DNA of 64,000 bases, taken from contig NZ_VKDC01000016.1 in assembly GCF_007097395.1 (NCBI RefSeq), positions 1 to 64,000 of the forward strand, read 5' to 3'. Shown here piece by piece: positions 55,649 to 64,000 of this stretch. The first letter of the stretch is position 1; each line of letters opens with the position of its first letter. The DNA comes from Fulvivirga sp. M361. GTDB lineage: Bacteria > Bacteroidota > Bacteroidia > Cytophagales > Cyclobacteriaceae. The translations under genes and the position numbers were made by a program. The notes under the pieces are model-generated. The model was given only the letters and a program-made list of their open reading frames with translations. It did not search any database and had not been told where the DNA came from.

Positions 55649-57172
55649 TTAATCCAACGCTCGGATCGCTTTGCCGTAGTAAGTGTCTGAGCCAATACTT
55701 TTAGCTGCTTTTCGGTAAGCATCTTTAAGTTCATTGTCGCCTTCCCTGACTTGAGAAGCTAAAGCTATCAAGGCTTCTGCGCGGTAAAAGTCAGAGTCTA
55801 TCTCTTCTATAGCATCCAGTAAAACCAGCAGGGTAGCTTTATTCAATGTTTGTTCAGCTGCCTTTTTTATAATAGAGGAGGAATAAGAAGAGGAGTTAAT
55901 TTCTGTAATAGCTCTGGCAAGGTCTTTGGTAACTTCACTGGACAGTTTTTGCTCTTCCAATACCTTACTTAGAATAACGGAAGCATAATAATCTGACGAC
56001 ATTTCATCTTCTACCAAATTGATGATTTTAAGCTGGATCTCTTCATTTAGTTGCTCTTCCAGGAGGTCTGAAAATATGCTTGCAACATAATAATCTGAAC
56101 TTACATCTGATATGACCTCTATGATCTCCTCTGTTGATTCGGAAGATATTCGCTCCAGCGCCAATGCTTTTTTTAAGAGTTCAGTCTGATAATGGTCCGA
56201 ACTGACTTCCTGAGCGGCCTCTATCACTTCCCTGATCATTTCATCGGTGAGGTCGTTAAGTTCCAAAGCTTTGGACAGTAGTTCTGCCTGGTGATAATCC
56301 GAATCAATCTCTGAACTGGCCTTTATGATGTATTTGAATGATTTAGCAGAAGCGTCACGATCACGTAATACCTCTTTTAGTACGCTTGAGGCGTAATGGC
56401 TACTGCCTATATCGCTTACCACGTCAAAATAAGCTTCGGCTACTACTTCATTTTGCAAAAAGACCCGGTTGTGTTCTTCTAGTAGTTGTGCCTGGTAATG
56501 ATCTGAGTCTATGGCGTCCTCTATTTCCCCCAGGATATTTACCAGGTCATTGGACGTAAGTCCTTTTTTTCTCAAAAGCATCCGGAAATAGGTATTTTTT
56601 ACATGATCAGAGTCAATTTCTTCTATCTCTTCCAGCACCCGGTTTGTTCCTCCTTTTCTATAAAACCGCTCAACCCGGCTTTGTGCAGCTATTCCGGTGG
56701 ATCGTACAATATCAGGCAATATCTCTGCCAGCCACTCCCTGCCATAAGGTTCCCAGGGTTGTTCTTTTCTTCCTTCGTAGTATTGCTTACTTAACCCGGA
56801 CGAACGTTGCTCTATGAGAATAGATCTTTTACTACCAAAAGTTGTTTTGTCGATTTCCAGGTATCCATTCTTGGAGATGGAGATGATGTCCTTATCATCA
56901 TCCGTGACTTTAATATTTCCCTTATATTCTATATTAAAATTATTGCCACTACCGTGTGATATGTTGAGTGCGTTGCGGTTACTACTGATAATCGTTCTTT
57001 CGCCGTTGCTTTTTATGACCAGGCGCTGTGAAGAAGCATGAAACGAAGTACATACCATGATAATGGTGGTAAGTATTAACCCAACAGTTCGAGGTCCGGG
57101 ATGAAGAGGACCTCGAATGGGATGATAATTATTTTGACCTTGAAAATGCATATGTTGTTGTAATGAGTTCAT
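55649..57172 (-). CDS. exported protein with about ten 34-residue SDYY repeats
   Basis: 507 residues. A signal (GLILTTIIMVCTSFHASSQ, residues 31-49) is followed by a DUF4097-like beta region (about 50-120). From about 180 to the end come ten helical repeats of 34 residues. Each has I-x-S-D-Y/H-Y at the start of a helix and a L-L-x-x-A-L pattern (IDSDYHQAELLSKALELNDL). The plan recalls HEAT or TPR solenoids but the SDYY motif is distinct. The gene is upstream of and co-oriented with the LytS/LytTR unit (127 bp gap). The function is unknown. Confidence 0.75.
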   Translation of the reverse strand: MNSLQQHMHFQGQNNYHPIRGPLHPGPRTVGLILTTIIMVCTSFHASSQRLVIKSNGERTIISSNRNALNISHGSGNNFNIEYKGNIKVTDDDKDIISISKNGYLEIDKTTFGSKRSILIEQRSSGLSKQYYEGRKEQPWEPYGREWLAEILPDIVRSTGIAAQSRVERFYRKGGTNRVLEEIEEIDSDHVKNTYFRMLLRKKGLTSNDLVNILGEIEDAIDSDHYQAQLLEEHNRVFLQNEVVAEAYFDVVSDIGSSHYASSVLKEVLRDRDASAKSFKYIIKASSEIDSDYHQAELLSKALELNDLTDEMIREVIEAAQEVSSDHYQTELLKKALALERISSESTEEIIEVISDVSSDYYVASIFSDLLEEQLNEEIQLKIINLVEDEMSSDYYASVILSKVLEEQKLSSEVTKDLARAITEINSSSYSSSIIKKAAEQTLNKATLLVLLDAIEEIDSDFYRAEALIALASQVREGDNELKDAYRKAAKSIGSDTYYGKAIRALD

Positions 57173-57441
57173 TATAGTACACTACAATCTTGCACCATTT
57201 GTTGCCTCTTTTGAAGGGCAATGTAGTAAAGTGCAGAATGAATGTATCAAACTGTAGGAATCAAGTAGTAAAAAACCGATTGCCTGATGGTTATGCACTA
57301 TTGTATTAATGAATTGATGGATGCTTTTGATAAATAATCGGGCTTACAACCTTGTTTAAATGGCTCAAATGAGTGATTTGAGTTCCTTTTAAACCCCATT
57401 TCTTTACGCATATTATATTAGCATTTCCACATTCGGAATAC

Positions 57442-57449
57442 TATTTTTG
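57442..57449 (+). promoter_or_regulatory. -7 box of the guaA promoter
   Basis: TATTTTTG matches TAnnTTTG and ends 5 bp before the guaA ATG (57455). Transcription would start at or next to the start codon, giving a leaderless mRNA if this box is used. The 282-bp gap before it has no gene. Confidence 0.45.
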
Positions 57450-57454
57450 CAGCC

Positions 57455-58984
57455 ATGGCAGAACAGATCCTGATCCTGGACTTTGGTTCGCAATACACAC
57501 AGTTGATTGCCCGCAGAGTCCGAGAATTAAACGTTTATTGTGAGATACATCCTTGTAATCATCTCCCGGAGATTACAGACGACATCAAAGGAGTTATCTT
57601 TTCAGGCAGCCCATGTTCTGTTCGGCAAGCGGATGCACCGGCAATACCTGTAGAACGGTTTCAGGGAAAAATACCTGTGTTAGGCGTGTGTTATGGCGCG
57701 CAATGGATGGCTCATCAAAATGGGGGTAACGTATTACCTTCGGAAATACGTGAATTCGGACGGGCAAAGCTATCCAAAGTAGATCAGCATAATGAACTAA
57801 TGAAGGAGATGTCAATTGGCTCACAGGTATGGATGTCGCATGGGGATACTATTTCAACGTTACCTGAAAATTATGAAGTCATTGCCAGTACGTCTTCCAT
57901 AGATGTGGCTGCTTTCAAAGTTAAGGACGAACAGACCTATGGCATACAGTTCCATCCGGAAGTGACACATTCGCTTCAGGGTAAAACACTGTTAAGAAAT
58001 TTTGTGGTCCATATCTGCCAATGCGCACAAGACTGGACCCCGGACATATTCGTAGAAACTACTGTTCAAAATATAAAAGAACAGCTAGGAGATGACCAGG
58101 TGGTTATGGGCCTTTCAGGTGGAGTGGATTCTTCGGTAGCAGCGACACTTATCCACAGAGCAATTGGGAACAAACTGCATTGCATATTTGTAGATAATGG
58201 GCTATTAAGGAAGAATGAATTCGAAGAGGTTCTTGAGTCTTACCAGGGGATGGGACTCAATGTTACCGGAGTAGATGCTAAAGACAAATTCTATAAGGCA
58301 CTGGAATCACTCACTGATCCGGAGGACAAACGTAAAGCCATCGGGCGTGTGTTTATAGAAGTTTTTGATGAAGAGGCTCATAAAATTACCAATGTAAAAT
58401 GGCTGGGGCAGGGCACTATCTATCCTGATGTTATTGAGTCGGTTTCTGTAAAAGGACCTTCAGCGACGATTAAGTCACACCATAATGTAGGCGGGTTGCC
58501 GGACTTTATGAAGCTAAAAGTGATAGAGCCATTAAACACCTTGTTCAAAGATGAAGTGCGGCGTGTAGGAAGAACACTGGAAATTGATGATAAGATACTT
58601 GGCAGACACCCTTTCCCGGGTCCAGGACTGGGCATAAGAATATTGGGAGATATCACTCCTGAGAAAGTACATATACTTCAGGAAGTGGATCATATTTTTA
58701 TCAAAGGACTTAAAGATGCCGGTCTTTACAGCGATGTATGGCAGGCGGGAGCCATGCTATTGCCTATACAGTCCGTCGGAGTGATGGGAGATGAAAGAAC
58801 GTATGAACGCGTGGTTAGTTTGAGAGCGGTTGCCAGCGTAGATGGCATGACCGCAGACTGGTGTCACCTGCCTTACGAATTTTTGGCTGATGTCTCCAAT
58901 GAAATTATCAATTCTGTGAAAGGGGTCAATAGAGTAGTGTATGACATCAGCTCAAAACCACCGGCTACCATTGAATGGGAGTAA
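57455..58984 (+). CDS. guaA: GMP synthase (glutamine-hydrolysing)
   Basis: 509 residues. The class I glutaminase domain (1-190) has GVCYGAQ with the catalytic Cys and FHPEVTHS with His-Glu. The ATP-pyrophosphatase domain has the P loop [12 protein letters not shown] near residue 220, and the dimerisation domain ends in [11 protein letters not shown]. It converts XMP to GMP. The next gene starts 10 bp after its stop, so a three-gene unit with hemL is likely. Confidence 0.96.
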   Translation: MAEQILILDFGSQYTQLIARRVRELNVYCEIHPCNHLPEITDDIKGVIFSGSPCSVRQADAPAIPVERFQGKIPVLGVCYGAQWMAHQNGGNVLPSEIREFGRAKLSKVDQHNELMKEMSIGSQVWMSHGDTISTLPENYEVIASTSSIDVAAFKVKDEQTYGIQFHPEVTHSLQGKTLLRNFVVHICQCAQDWTPDIFVETTVQNIKEQLGDDQVVMGLSGGVDSSVAATLIHRAIGNKLHCIFVDNGLLRKNEFEEVLESYQGMGLNVTGVDAKDKFYKALESLTDPEDKRKAIGRVFIEVFDEEAHKITNVKWLGQGTIYPDVIESVSVKGPSATIKSHHNVGGLPDFMKLKVIEPLNTLFKDEVRRVGRTLEIDDKILGRHPFPGPGLGIRILGDITPEKVHILQEVDHIFIKGLKDAGLYSDVWQAGAMLLPIQSVGVMGDERTYERVVSLRAVASVDGMTADWCHLPYEFLADVSNEIINSVKGVNRVVYDISSKPPATIEWE

Positions 58985-58993
58985 AAAATACCT

Positions 58994-60757
58994 ATGAAAT
59001 TTATAAAGAATACATTGTTTGTCTGGCTTTTGTGTCTTTCTATACTGGGGATTTCACAAGATTTTCAACAGGATTATTTGTTTGCCAAGAATTTTTTCAA
59101 CGAAGGAAAATATAAATTGGCTCAGGAGGCCTTTAAGCCATTAATTCCTAAAAATGAAAATAATCCGTTTTCAGCTTATGCGAGCTTTTATTATGCTGTG
59201 TCAGCCTACCGGGAGGGATTTCCTGCACTTGCTAAAGATATGTTTCTTCAGGTAAAGCAAGTTTACTCTAAATGGAGCCGGATAGATGAAGTTAATTACT
59301 GGCTTGGGCAAATTTATTTTGAAAAAAAAGCTTACGATCTGGCTGTTGATGTACTGAGAGACATTAAGTCCAAAACCATCAAGGCAGATGTCAGCGCCCT
59401 TAAAAAGCACTACTTTTCTCAAATTTCAGATAATGACCTTCTTATAGAGCTTTATCAAACCTATCCTGCTGAAAGAGAATTAGCCGGTGCGCTGGCTACC
59501 AGTATTTCGAAGCAGCCTCTCGTAAATCAGGACCATGATCTTATGAAAGAGATCATAGACCGCTTTCAACTGACTCCTGAAGACTTTAATGTGATTACTA
59601 TTGAAAAGCCAGTCTTTAAGAAGGAATATAAGATAGCTATGTTGTACCCCTTTATGGTCAAAGACCTTGAGCCGGATGAAAGAAAAAAGTTCAATCAATT
59701 TGTGTTGGACATTTACCAGGGTGTTGAACTTGCCGTGGATAGTTTAAGAGGTAAAGGAGTGTCATTGAAATTATATACCTACGATACCCGCCGGGATGAA
59801 AAGGTAACACAAATGATCCTGGAAAAAGACGAACTTAAGGGTATGGATTTGATCATTGGCCCGTTTTCTTCCAGGCTCACAGCCATGGTAAACCAGTTTT
59901 CATTTACCCATAGAATAAATGTCATTAATCCTTTACGTACAGATTCGGACGTGATAGGGAATAATCCATATGCTTTTTTGTATAACCCCAGTAATGAGAC
60001 TATTGGAAGGAGAATGGGCGATTATGTGATAAAGAACATGGACCGCAAGCCGGGTATTATTTTTTACGGAGAAAGTAAAAGCGATTCTATACTGGCCCAT
60101 GCTTATAAAGAACGAGTAGAAAAAGACAGTTTTAATATTATTATCACAAAGCGAATAAAAAAAGACGCTACCAGGGAAATATTGGATATCCTGCTGGTTT
60201 CTGATAAAAAACTGAGCGCAGCCTCTTCTGAGGAAGCAAAAGAACGCTATCGCATCCCCCCGGATAGTATCAGTCATATTTTTGTGGCTTCTACAAATGA
60301 CCTGATCTCGTCTAAAGTTATCAGTGCCGTTGAGACAAGGGGTGATTCGGTAAAGGTCATGGGGCCGGCGGACTGGCTTGAATTATCGCTTATTGATTAC
60401 GATGCCTACCGAAGACTTAATGTCATGCTCTATGCACCTGTTTACAAAGTGAAAGATTCAGAAATGTATGATGCGTTCAGGCAGGCTTACGTAAGAAAAC
60501 ACAAAGTGGCGCCCAATAAATACGTGGAAATTGGTTACGATTTAATGATGTTGGTGGGGAATGCACTGGATAAATACGGCAAATATTTTCAGATAGGATG
60601 GAATAAGGAAGAGTTATTGGAAGGAAGCCTCACGGTAGGGCATCGTTTTAAGAATAGTAACGACAATCACATTGTCCCTTTGCTCACCTTTGAAGATGAA
60701 GGGGTGAAAATATCTTATGAGATTGAAGACGATAAGTATGCATTTCAAAAGCAGTAA
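58994..60757 (+). CDS. exported PBP1-like protein with N-terminal TPR (LpoA-like plan)
   Basis: 587 residues with a signal peptide (FIKNTLFVWLLCLSILGISQ). TPR-like helices follow (about 22-165: YLFAKNFFNEGKYKLAQEAF, VNYWLGQIYFEKKAYDLAV). From about 205 to 570 comes a type I periplasmic-binding fold (KIAMLYPFMVKDLEPDERKK, GMDLIIGPFSSRLTAMVNQF). TPR plus PBP1 is the arrangement of LpoA, the activator of a penicillin-binding protein, but a plain ABC binding protein is possible. No permease lies nearby. Its end overlaps hemL by 20 bp. Confidence 0.75.
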   Translation: MKFIKNTLFVWLLCLSILGISQDFQQDYLFAKNFFNEGKYKLAQEAFKPLIPKNENNPFSAYASFYYAVSAYREGFPALAKDMFLQVKQVYSKWSRIDEVNYWLGQIYFEKKAYDLAVDVLRDIKSKTIKADVSALKKHYFSQISDNDLLIELYQTYPAERELAGALATSISKQPLVNQDHDLMKEIIDRFQLTPEDFNVITIEKPVFKKEYKIAMLYPFMVKDLEPDERKKFNQFVLDIYQGVELAVDSLRGKGVSLKLYTYDTRRDEKVTQMILEKDELKGMDLIIGPFSSRLTAMVNQFSFTHRINVINPLRTDSDVIGNNPYAFLYNPSNETIGRRMGDYVIKNMDRKPGIIFYGESKSDSILAHAYKERVEKDSFNIIITKRIKKDATREILDILLVSDKKLSAASSEEAKERYRIPPDSISHIFVASTNDLISSKVISAVETRGDSVKVMGPADWLELSLIDYDAYRRLNVMLYAPVYKVKDSEMYDAFRQAYVRKHKVAPNKYVEIGYDLMMLVGNALDKYGKYFQIGWNKEELLEGSLTVGHRFKNSNDNHIVPLLTFEDEGVKISYEIEDDKYAFQKQ

Positions 60758-62039
60758 GCAGCTATTTCAAGACGCACAGAAGTTTATACCCGGTGGAGTG
60801 AACTCTCCGGTAAGAGCCTTTAAAGCAGTAGGAGGTGACCCCATTTTCATTAAATCAGCAAAGGGAGCCTATGTATATGATGAAGATGGTAATAAGTACA
60901 TAGAATTGATTAATTCATGGGGACCGATGATCCTTGGTCATGCACATGAGCTTATAGAAAAGGCAGTGTGTGACGCTATCCAAAATTCGCTATCATTTGG
61001 GGCGCCGACACGAAGAGAAGTTGAGATGGCCGAGCTCATTACTCAAATGGTGCCTTCCATCGACAAAGTGAGAATGGTAAATAGTGGTACTGAAGCTACT
61101 ATGTCGGCAGTTCGGTTAGCGAGAGGGTTTACAGGTAGAACTAAGATCATCAAGTTTGAAGGGTGTTATCACGGACATGGTGATTCTTTTTTGATTGCAG
61201 CGGGCAGTGGTGCAGTGACTATGGGAGTACCGGACAGTCCCGGAGTAACCGCCGGCACCGCAAATGATACGCTTACTGCTCCTTATAACGATCTTGAGTC
61301 TGTTAAGGCTTTACTAGAAGCAAATACCGGTCAGGTAGCGGCACTTATCATTGAACCGGTGGCCGGTAATATGGGATGTGTTCTTCCTAAAGCAGGGTTT
61401 CTGGAAGGGTTAAGAGCACTCTGTGATGAACATGGAGTAGTGTTGATCTTTGACGAGGTTATGACTGGCTTTCGATTATCGCCGGCCGGGGCGCAGCAGG
61501 TATATAATGTTAAGCCGGACCTGACTACCCTGGGTAAAATCATAGGCGGAGGTATGCCTGTGGGTGCATATGGAGGTAAAAAGGAGATTATGGACTGCAT
61601 ATCGCCCGTAGGACCGATTTATCAAGCTGGTACGTTGTCAGGAAATCCGGTTGCTATGGCGGCAGGAATTACCATGTTGCAGTATCTTCATGATCATCCC
61701 GAGGTATACACACAACTCGAGGCGATTACATCGCGTATGGTGAATGGAGTGAAGGCAAATCTTAACAAGCTTGGCCTTAGCTTCACCATCAATCATATAG
61801 GTTCTATGTGGAGCTTATTTTTTAACAATGGTCCCGTTTTTGACTTTGAATCTGCCAAGAAATGTAACACCGCGCTATTTGGACACTATTTTAAAGAGAT
61901 GCTGAATCAAGGGATTTATCTCGCACCTTCCCAATTTGAGGCATTATTTGTTTCTACGGCCATCAGTGATCAAGACATTGAAAGAATCACCTCAGCAAAT
62001 TACCGGGTGCTTGAATCATTGAAAATCAATGATATATAA
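60738..62039 (+). CDS. hemL: glutamate-1-semialdehyde 2,1-aminomutase
   Basis: 433 residues from the ATG at 60738 (MHFKSSKQLFQDAQK); an in-frame ATG at 60717 adds seven residues and overlaps the previous gene more. PGGVNSPVRAFK, NSGTEATMSAVRLARGFTGR and TTLGKIIGGGMPVGAYGG (PLP Lys in LGKIIGG) are family motifs. It makes 5-aminolevulinate for tetrapyrroles. Converges with the DUF3667 gene (21 bp apart). Confidence 0.95.
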   Translation: MHFKSSKQLFQDAQKFIPGGVNSPVRAFKAVGGDPIFIKSAKGAYVYDEDGNKYIELINSWGPMILGHAHELIEKAVCDAIQNSLSFGAPTRREVEMAELITQMVPSIDKVRMVNSGTEATMSAVRLARGFTGRTKIIKFEGCYHGHGDSFLIAAGSGAVTMGVPDSPGVTAGTANDTLTAPYNDLESVKALLEANTGQVAALIIEPVAGNMGCVLPKAGFLEGLRALCDEHGVVLIFDEVMTGFRLSPAGAQQVYNVKPDLTTLGKIIGGGMPVGAYGGKKEIMDCISPVGPIYQAGTLSGNPVAMAAGITMLQYLHDHPEVYTQLEAITSRMVNGVKANLNKLGLSFTINHIGSMWSLFFNNGPVFDFESAKKCNTALFGHYFKEMLNQGIYLAPSQFEALFVSTAISDQDIERITSANYRVLESLKINDI

Positions 62040-62060
62040 ATAGGTGAGCGGTCCTTTTCT

Positions 62061-63338
62061 CTAGTAAAGAAGAAAGGAAACCACGATCTCAGTAATGAAA
62101 AATATAAATATGCAGCTCAGATATATCATGCCTGTGACATTGAACTTTATCAAGGTTTTAAACCAATGCTGTTTGTATACCTTTAGGAAAGACAGGTAAG
62201 CGTAAGTAGAAACAACAATGAAGCTCAACATTCCAAAAATTGCTGCATTGTCCTCATCAGATATCGCATACACCATGACCAGCAGGCTTATCCCATAAAA
62301 AAAATAGGCAAATGTATGTAAGTGTAATGCATGTATCAGATGTTTGATATAAAGCTGATCTCTTCTCGCATAAAGTAACTTCAATATGAGTGCGAAAAAT
62401 GGAATTAGTATTAACATCATAAGGGGAAGGTTTTTCAGAATATACTCCACGAATTGCTGTTGGTCAGCGCGGTTTACCCGAATGATTTGACGAATAATAT
62501 GTTCCTGCAATTCTGTAATATTTCCCATATGCAAAGAATCATATACCTGGTGGTCCGTAATTTGTCTTTTGTCTCTCAACTCGTCAATGAGTTTCCAATC
62601 TATTTCATTAAACACATTAAAAAAGTCCTTATTCTCATTTGAAGTAATTTTATCTATGTCTTCTGTGGCATTGTGGCTGGATTTCTTGTAGCTGCTGTCT
62701 GTTTCGACCCTTACCGGACTTATAATAGTCGAGTTGACCTCTTTTTCGTTGTTCATGACATCAAAACGCAATAATTTTTGTGCAGTAGTGCTGTCCAGAG
62801 CTATTTGCAATGCCTCTTTTTCGGTAGATGTAATATTCTTTTTGAGTGCTTTTCGTAGATCTTTTAACTTCGGGCCGTTGAGTTGTTTTTCTATTTCCTG
62901 TAATTTTTTCGCACCTAATGTTGCTTCGAGCGTGGCGAGGTCCTCAGCTTCAAGCCCTATAACATCATCCACTGTGTGATTTACCTGTATAATACCTTCA
63001 TCGCCATCCTCTTCAATAGATTTTTTACCTACTAAAGTAAATATGAAGAAAAAGAAAAGGCTCACTACCAAGTAAAACCTGAGTGGATGTGCAAAAGACA
63101 TTCGCTTACCGTTTACATAGGAAATAGTTAGGTTGCCTGGTTTAAAAAGAAACGGTATGACTGTATGCGCAAATTTCGAGTCAAGGGCAAAGAAGGTGTT
63201 AAAAAAGTCACTGACCAGCATGTTGAAGGAGACATAATTATCAGTGTTCTCCTGCCCGCACCTGGGGCAATAATTATAAACGCTGTCTAATAAAGCGCCA
63301 CAATTGGGACATTCATTGGTTCTTCGTCTGATTTTCAT
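62061..63338 (-). CDS. DUF3667-family zinc-ribbon membrane protein
   Basis: 425 residues. An N-terminal zinc ribbon has CPNCGALLDSVYNYCPRCGQ. The DUF3667 region follows (VSDFFNTFFALDSKFAHTV, LFKPGNLTISYVNGKR, HPLRFYLVVSLFFFFIF). A long charged helix-rich loop (about 110-285) precedes four membrane segments at the C-terminus. The function is unknown; members are common in Bacteroidota. Confidence 0.88.
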   Translation of the reverse strand: MKIRRRTNECPNCGALLDSVYNYCPRCGQENTDNYVSFNMLVSDFFNTFFALDSKFAHTVIPFLFKPGNLTISYVNGKRMSFAHPLRFYLVVSLFFFFIFTLVGKKSIEEDGDEGIIQVNHTVDDVIGLEAEDLATLEATLGAKKLQEIEKQLNGPKLKDLRKALKKNITSTEKEALQIALDSTTAQKLLRFDVMNNEKEVNSTIISPVRVETDSSYKKSSHNATEDIDKITSNENKDFFNVFNEIDWKLIDELRDKRQITDHQVYDSLHMGNITELQEHIIRQIIRVNRADQQQFVEYILKNLPLMMLILIPFFALILKLLYARRDQLYIKHLIHALHLHTFAYFFYGISLLVMVYAISDEDNAAIFGMLSFIVVSTYAYLSFLKVYKQHWFKTLIKFNVTGMIYLSCIFIFFITEIVVSFLLY

Positions 63339-63586
63339 TAGCGTCGATGCAAGTAATAAAATATCCGGTAAATGCTAAGCTACAAATCCTTAAAAGAATC
63401 ATTATTTGATTAAAAATTCAGTTACCTTATCGGCCGTAACATAATCTATAATACGACACATAAATAGGTGAAAAACAACAAATATCATGTGATTTACCTT
63501 AAGATGGTCCGATCTAACGGATTTTTTACTATTTTTATATTTTGACGAAGTCTGTAGTGTTATTTGTCTACATATTTTTTAATAGC

Positions 63587-64000
63587 ATGACCGTGAAAAG
63601 ACCACGCATTTTTTTAGCTGCCGGCATGATGTTTCTCTGTCTTTGTAGTTTGGCGCAAAGCCGTAAGGACAAGAACCCGGTGACCTATGAGGAACTCTAC
63701 GATGAACCTTATCAGATAAATAAGCTGTTTGTGCAATTTCAGCCAATGTATGGGGAACTTTATGTTTCAAATGTCAATGCTGGATTTGGACTGGAAGCCA
63801 CTTATTTTTGGAAGGATAAAATGACATTCCGGGCACATGGGCGGCTCACCTATTTCAAACGTTTTGACTTTACCCGGGACCTTGCAGAGAAAAACAGTAA
63901 TGTGCAAAACGTGCCTAATGTATTTAACTATTATGAGGCAGGAGCTACCTATCACATTAAAGATTTTGAAGAGAGCTCTTCGACGAAAATGTTTCTCTAC
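63587..64000 (+). CDS. N-terminal part of an exported protein (cut by window edge)
   Basis: 138 codons from the ATG at 63587 with no stop before the right edge. A signal peptide is clear (IFLAAGMMFLCLCSLAQ), with cleavage expected after LAQ. The mature part, KLFVQFQPMYGELYVSNVNA through FGLEATYFWKDKMTFRAHGR, alternates as in outer-membrane beta-barrels. The product is probably an outer-membrane protein; its family cannot be named from this part. Confidence 0.8.
   Translation, partial: MTVKRPRIFLAAGMMFLCLCSLAQSRKDKNPVTYEELYDEPYQINKLFVQFQPMYGELYVSNVNAGFGLEATYFWKDKMTFRAHGRLTYFKRFDFTRDLAEKNSNVQNVPNVFNYYEAGATYHIKDFEESSSTKMFLY

Overview
The window reads as chromosomal DNA of a free-living, probably marine Bacteroidota of the Cytophagales type. 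The signs are a PorP/SprF-type type IX secretion gene, a giant exported protein with a gliding-motility C-terminal domain, SulP, Uma2, DUF3667 and LytS/LytTR families, a SUI1-type initiation factor, several TAnnTTTG promoter elements (the -7 box of this phylum), few Shine-Dalgarno sequences, and moderate to low GC by eye. No phage, CRISPR array or rRNA operon is present. The genus is not decided by the sequence.

Layout. 1-200: edge of a probable insertion element and a gene tail. 0.36-2.9 kb: lipoprotein hydrolase and CtpA protease (minus). 3.1-10.2 kb: a sulfur block with a SulP transporter, a Crp/Fnr regulator, a metallo-beta-lactamase/double-rhodanese enzyme, a TSUP permease and a single-domain rhodanese, interrupted by a PhoD-like phosphatase. 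10.3-15.9 kb: SDR, small proteins, tRNA-Leu(CAA), a radical-SAM DNA-repair pair, and a DUF62 SAM hydrolase with an ABM protein. 16-19.5 kb: phoH-GNAT-comEC operon. 19.7-26.4 kb: solute-binding protein, CarboxypepD-like protein, OmpA-family protein, a 142-bp MITE-like element, a DnaJ-domain membrane protein and an L,D-transpeptidase homologue without its catalytic Cys. 26.6-41 kb: housekeeping genes (dnaE with fused exonuclease, rsmG, ECF sigma factor, glycosyltransferase, tgt, LptG-like permease, ispE). 41-47.7 kb: a frameshifted GxxExxY gene inside repeats, the gliding-type giant protein, porP/sprF, SUI1 factor. 47.8-57.2 kb: a signalling island with two paralogous three-repeat exported proteins around a LytS/LytTR pair, then an opposed LytTR/pseudo-kinase/LytS operon and an exported 34-residue-repeat protein. 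57.4-64 kb: guaA, a PBP1-like lipoprotein-size protein, hemL, DUF3667, and a truncated exported protein.

Most interesting. (1) Three upstream dyads of the form GTRA-N6-TYAC (6064-6079, 8973-8988, 9864-9879) precede the MBL-rhodanese, TSUP and rhodanese genes. Each lies 28.5-29.5 bp from a -7-like box, and a Crp/Fnr gene with a Cys-rich sensor loop sits beside them: a probable sulfane-sulfur regulon. (2) The LytTR island contains a membrane pseudo-histidine-kinase beside an intact kinase, and undescribed repeat proteins. (3) The L,D-transpeptidase homologue appears catalytically dead. (4) A new-looking MITE with 36-bp imperfect ends. (5) A radical-SAM DNA-repair operon whose start codon lies in a nested inverted repeat.
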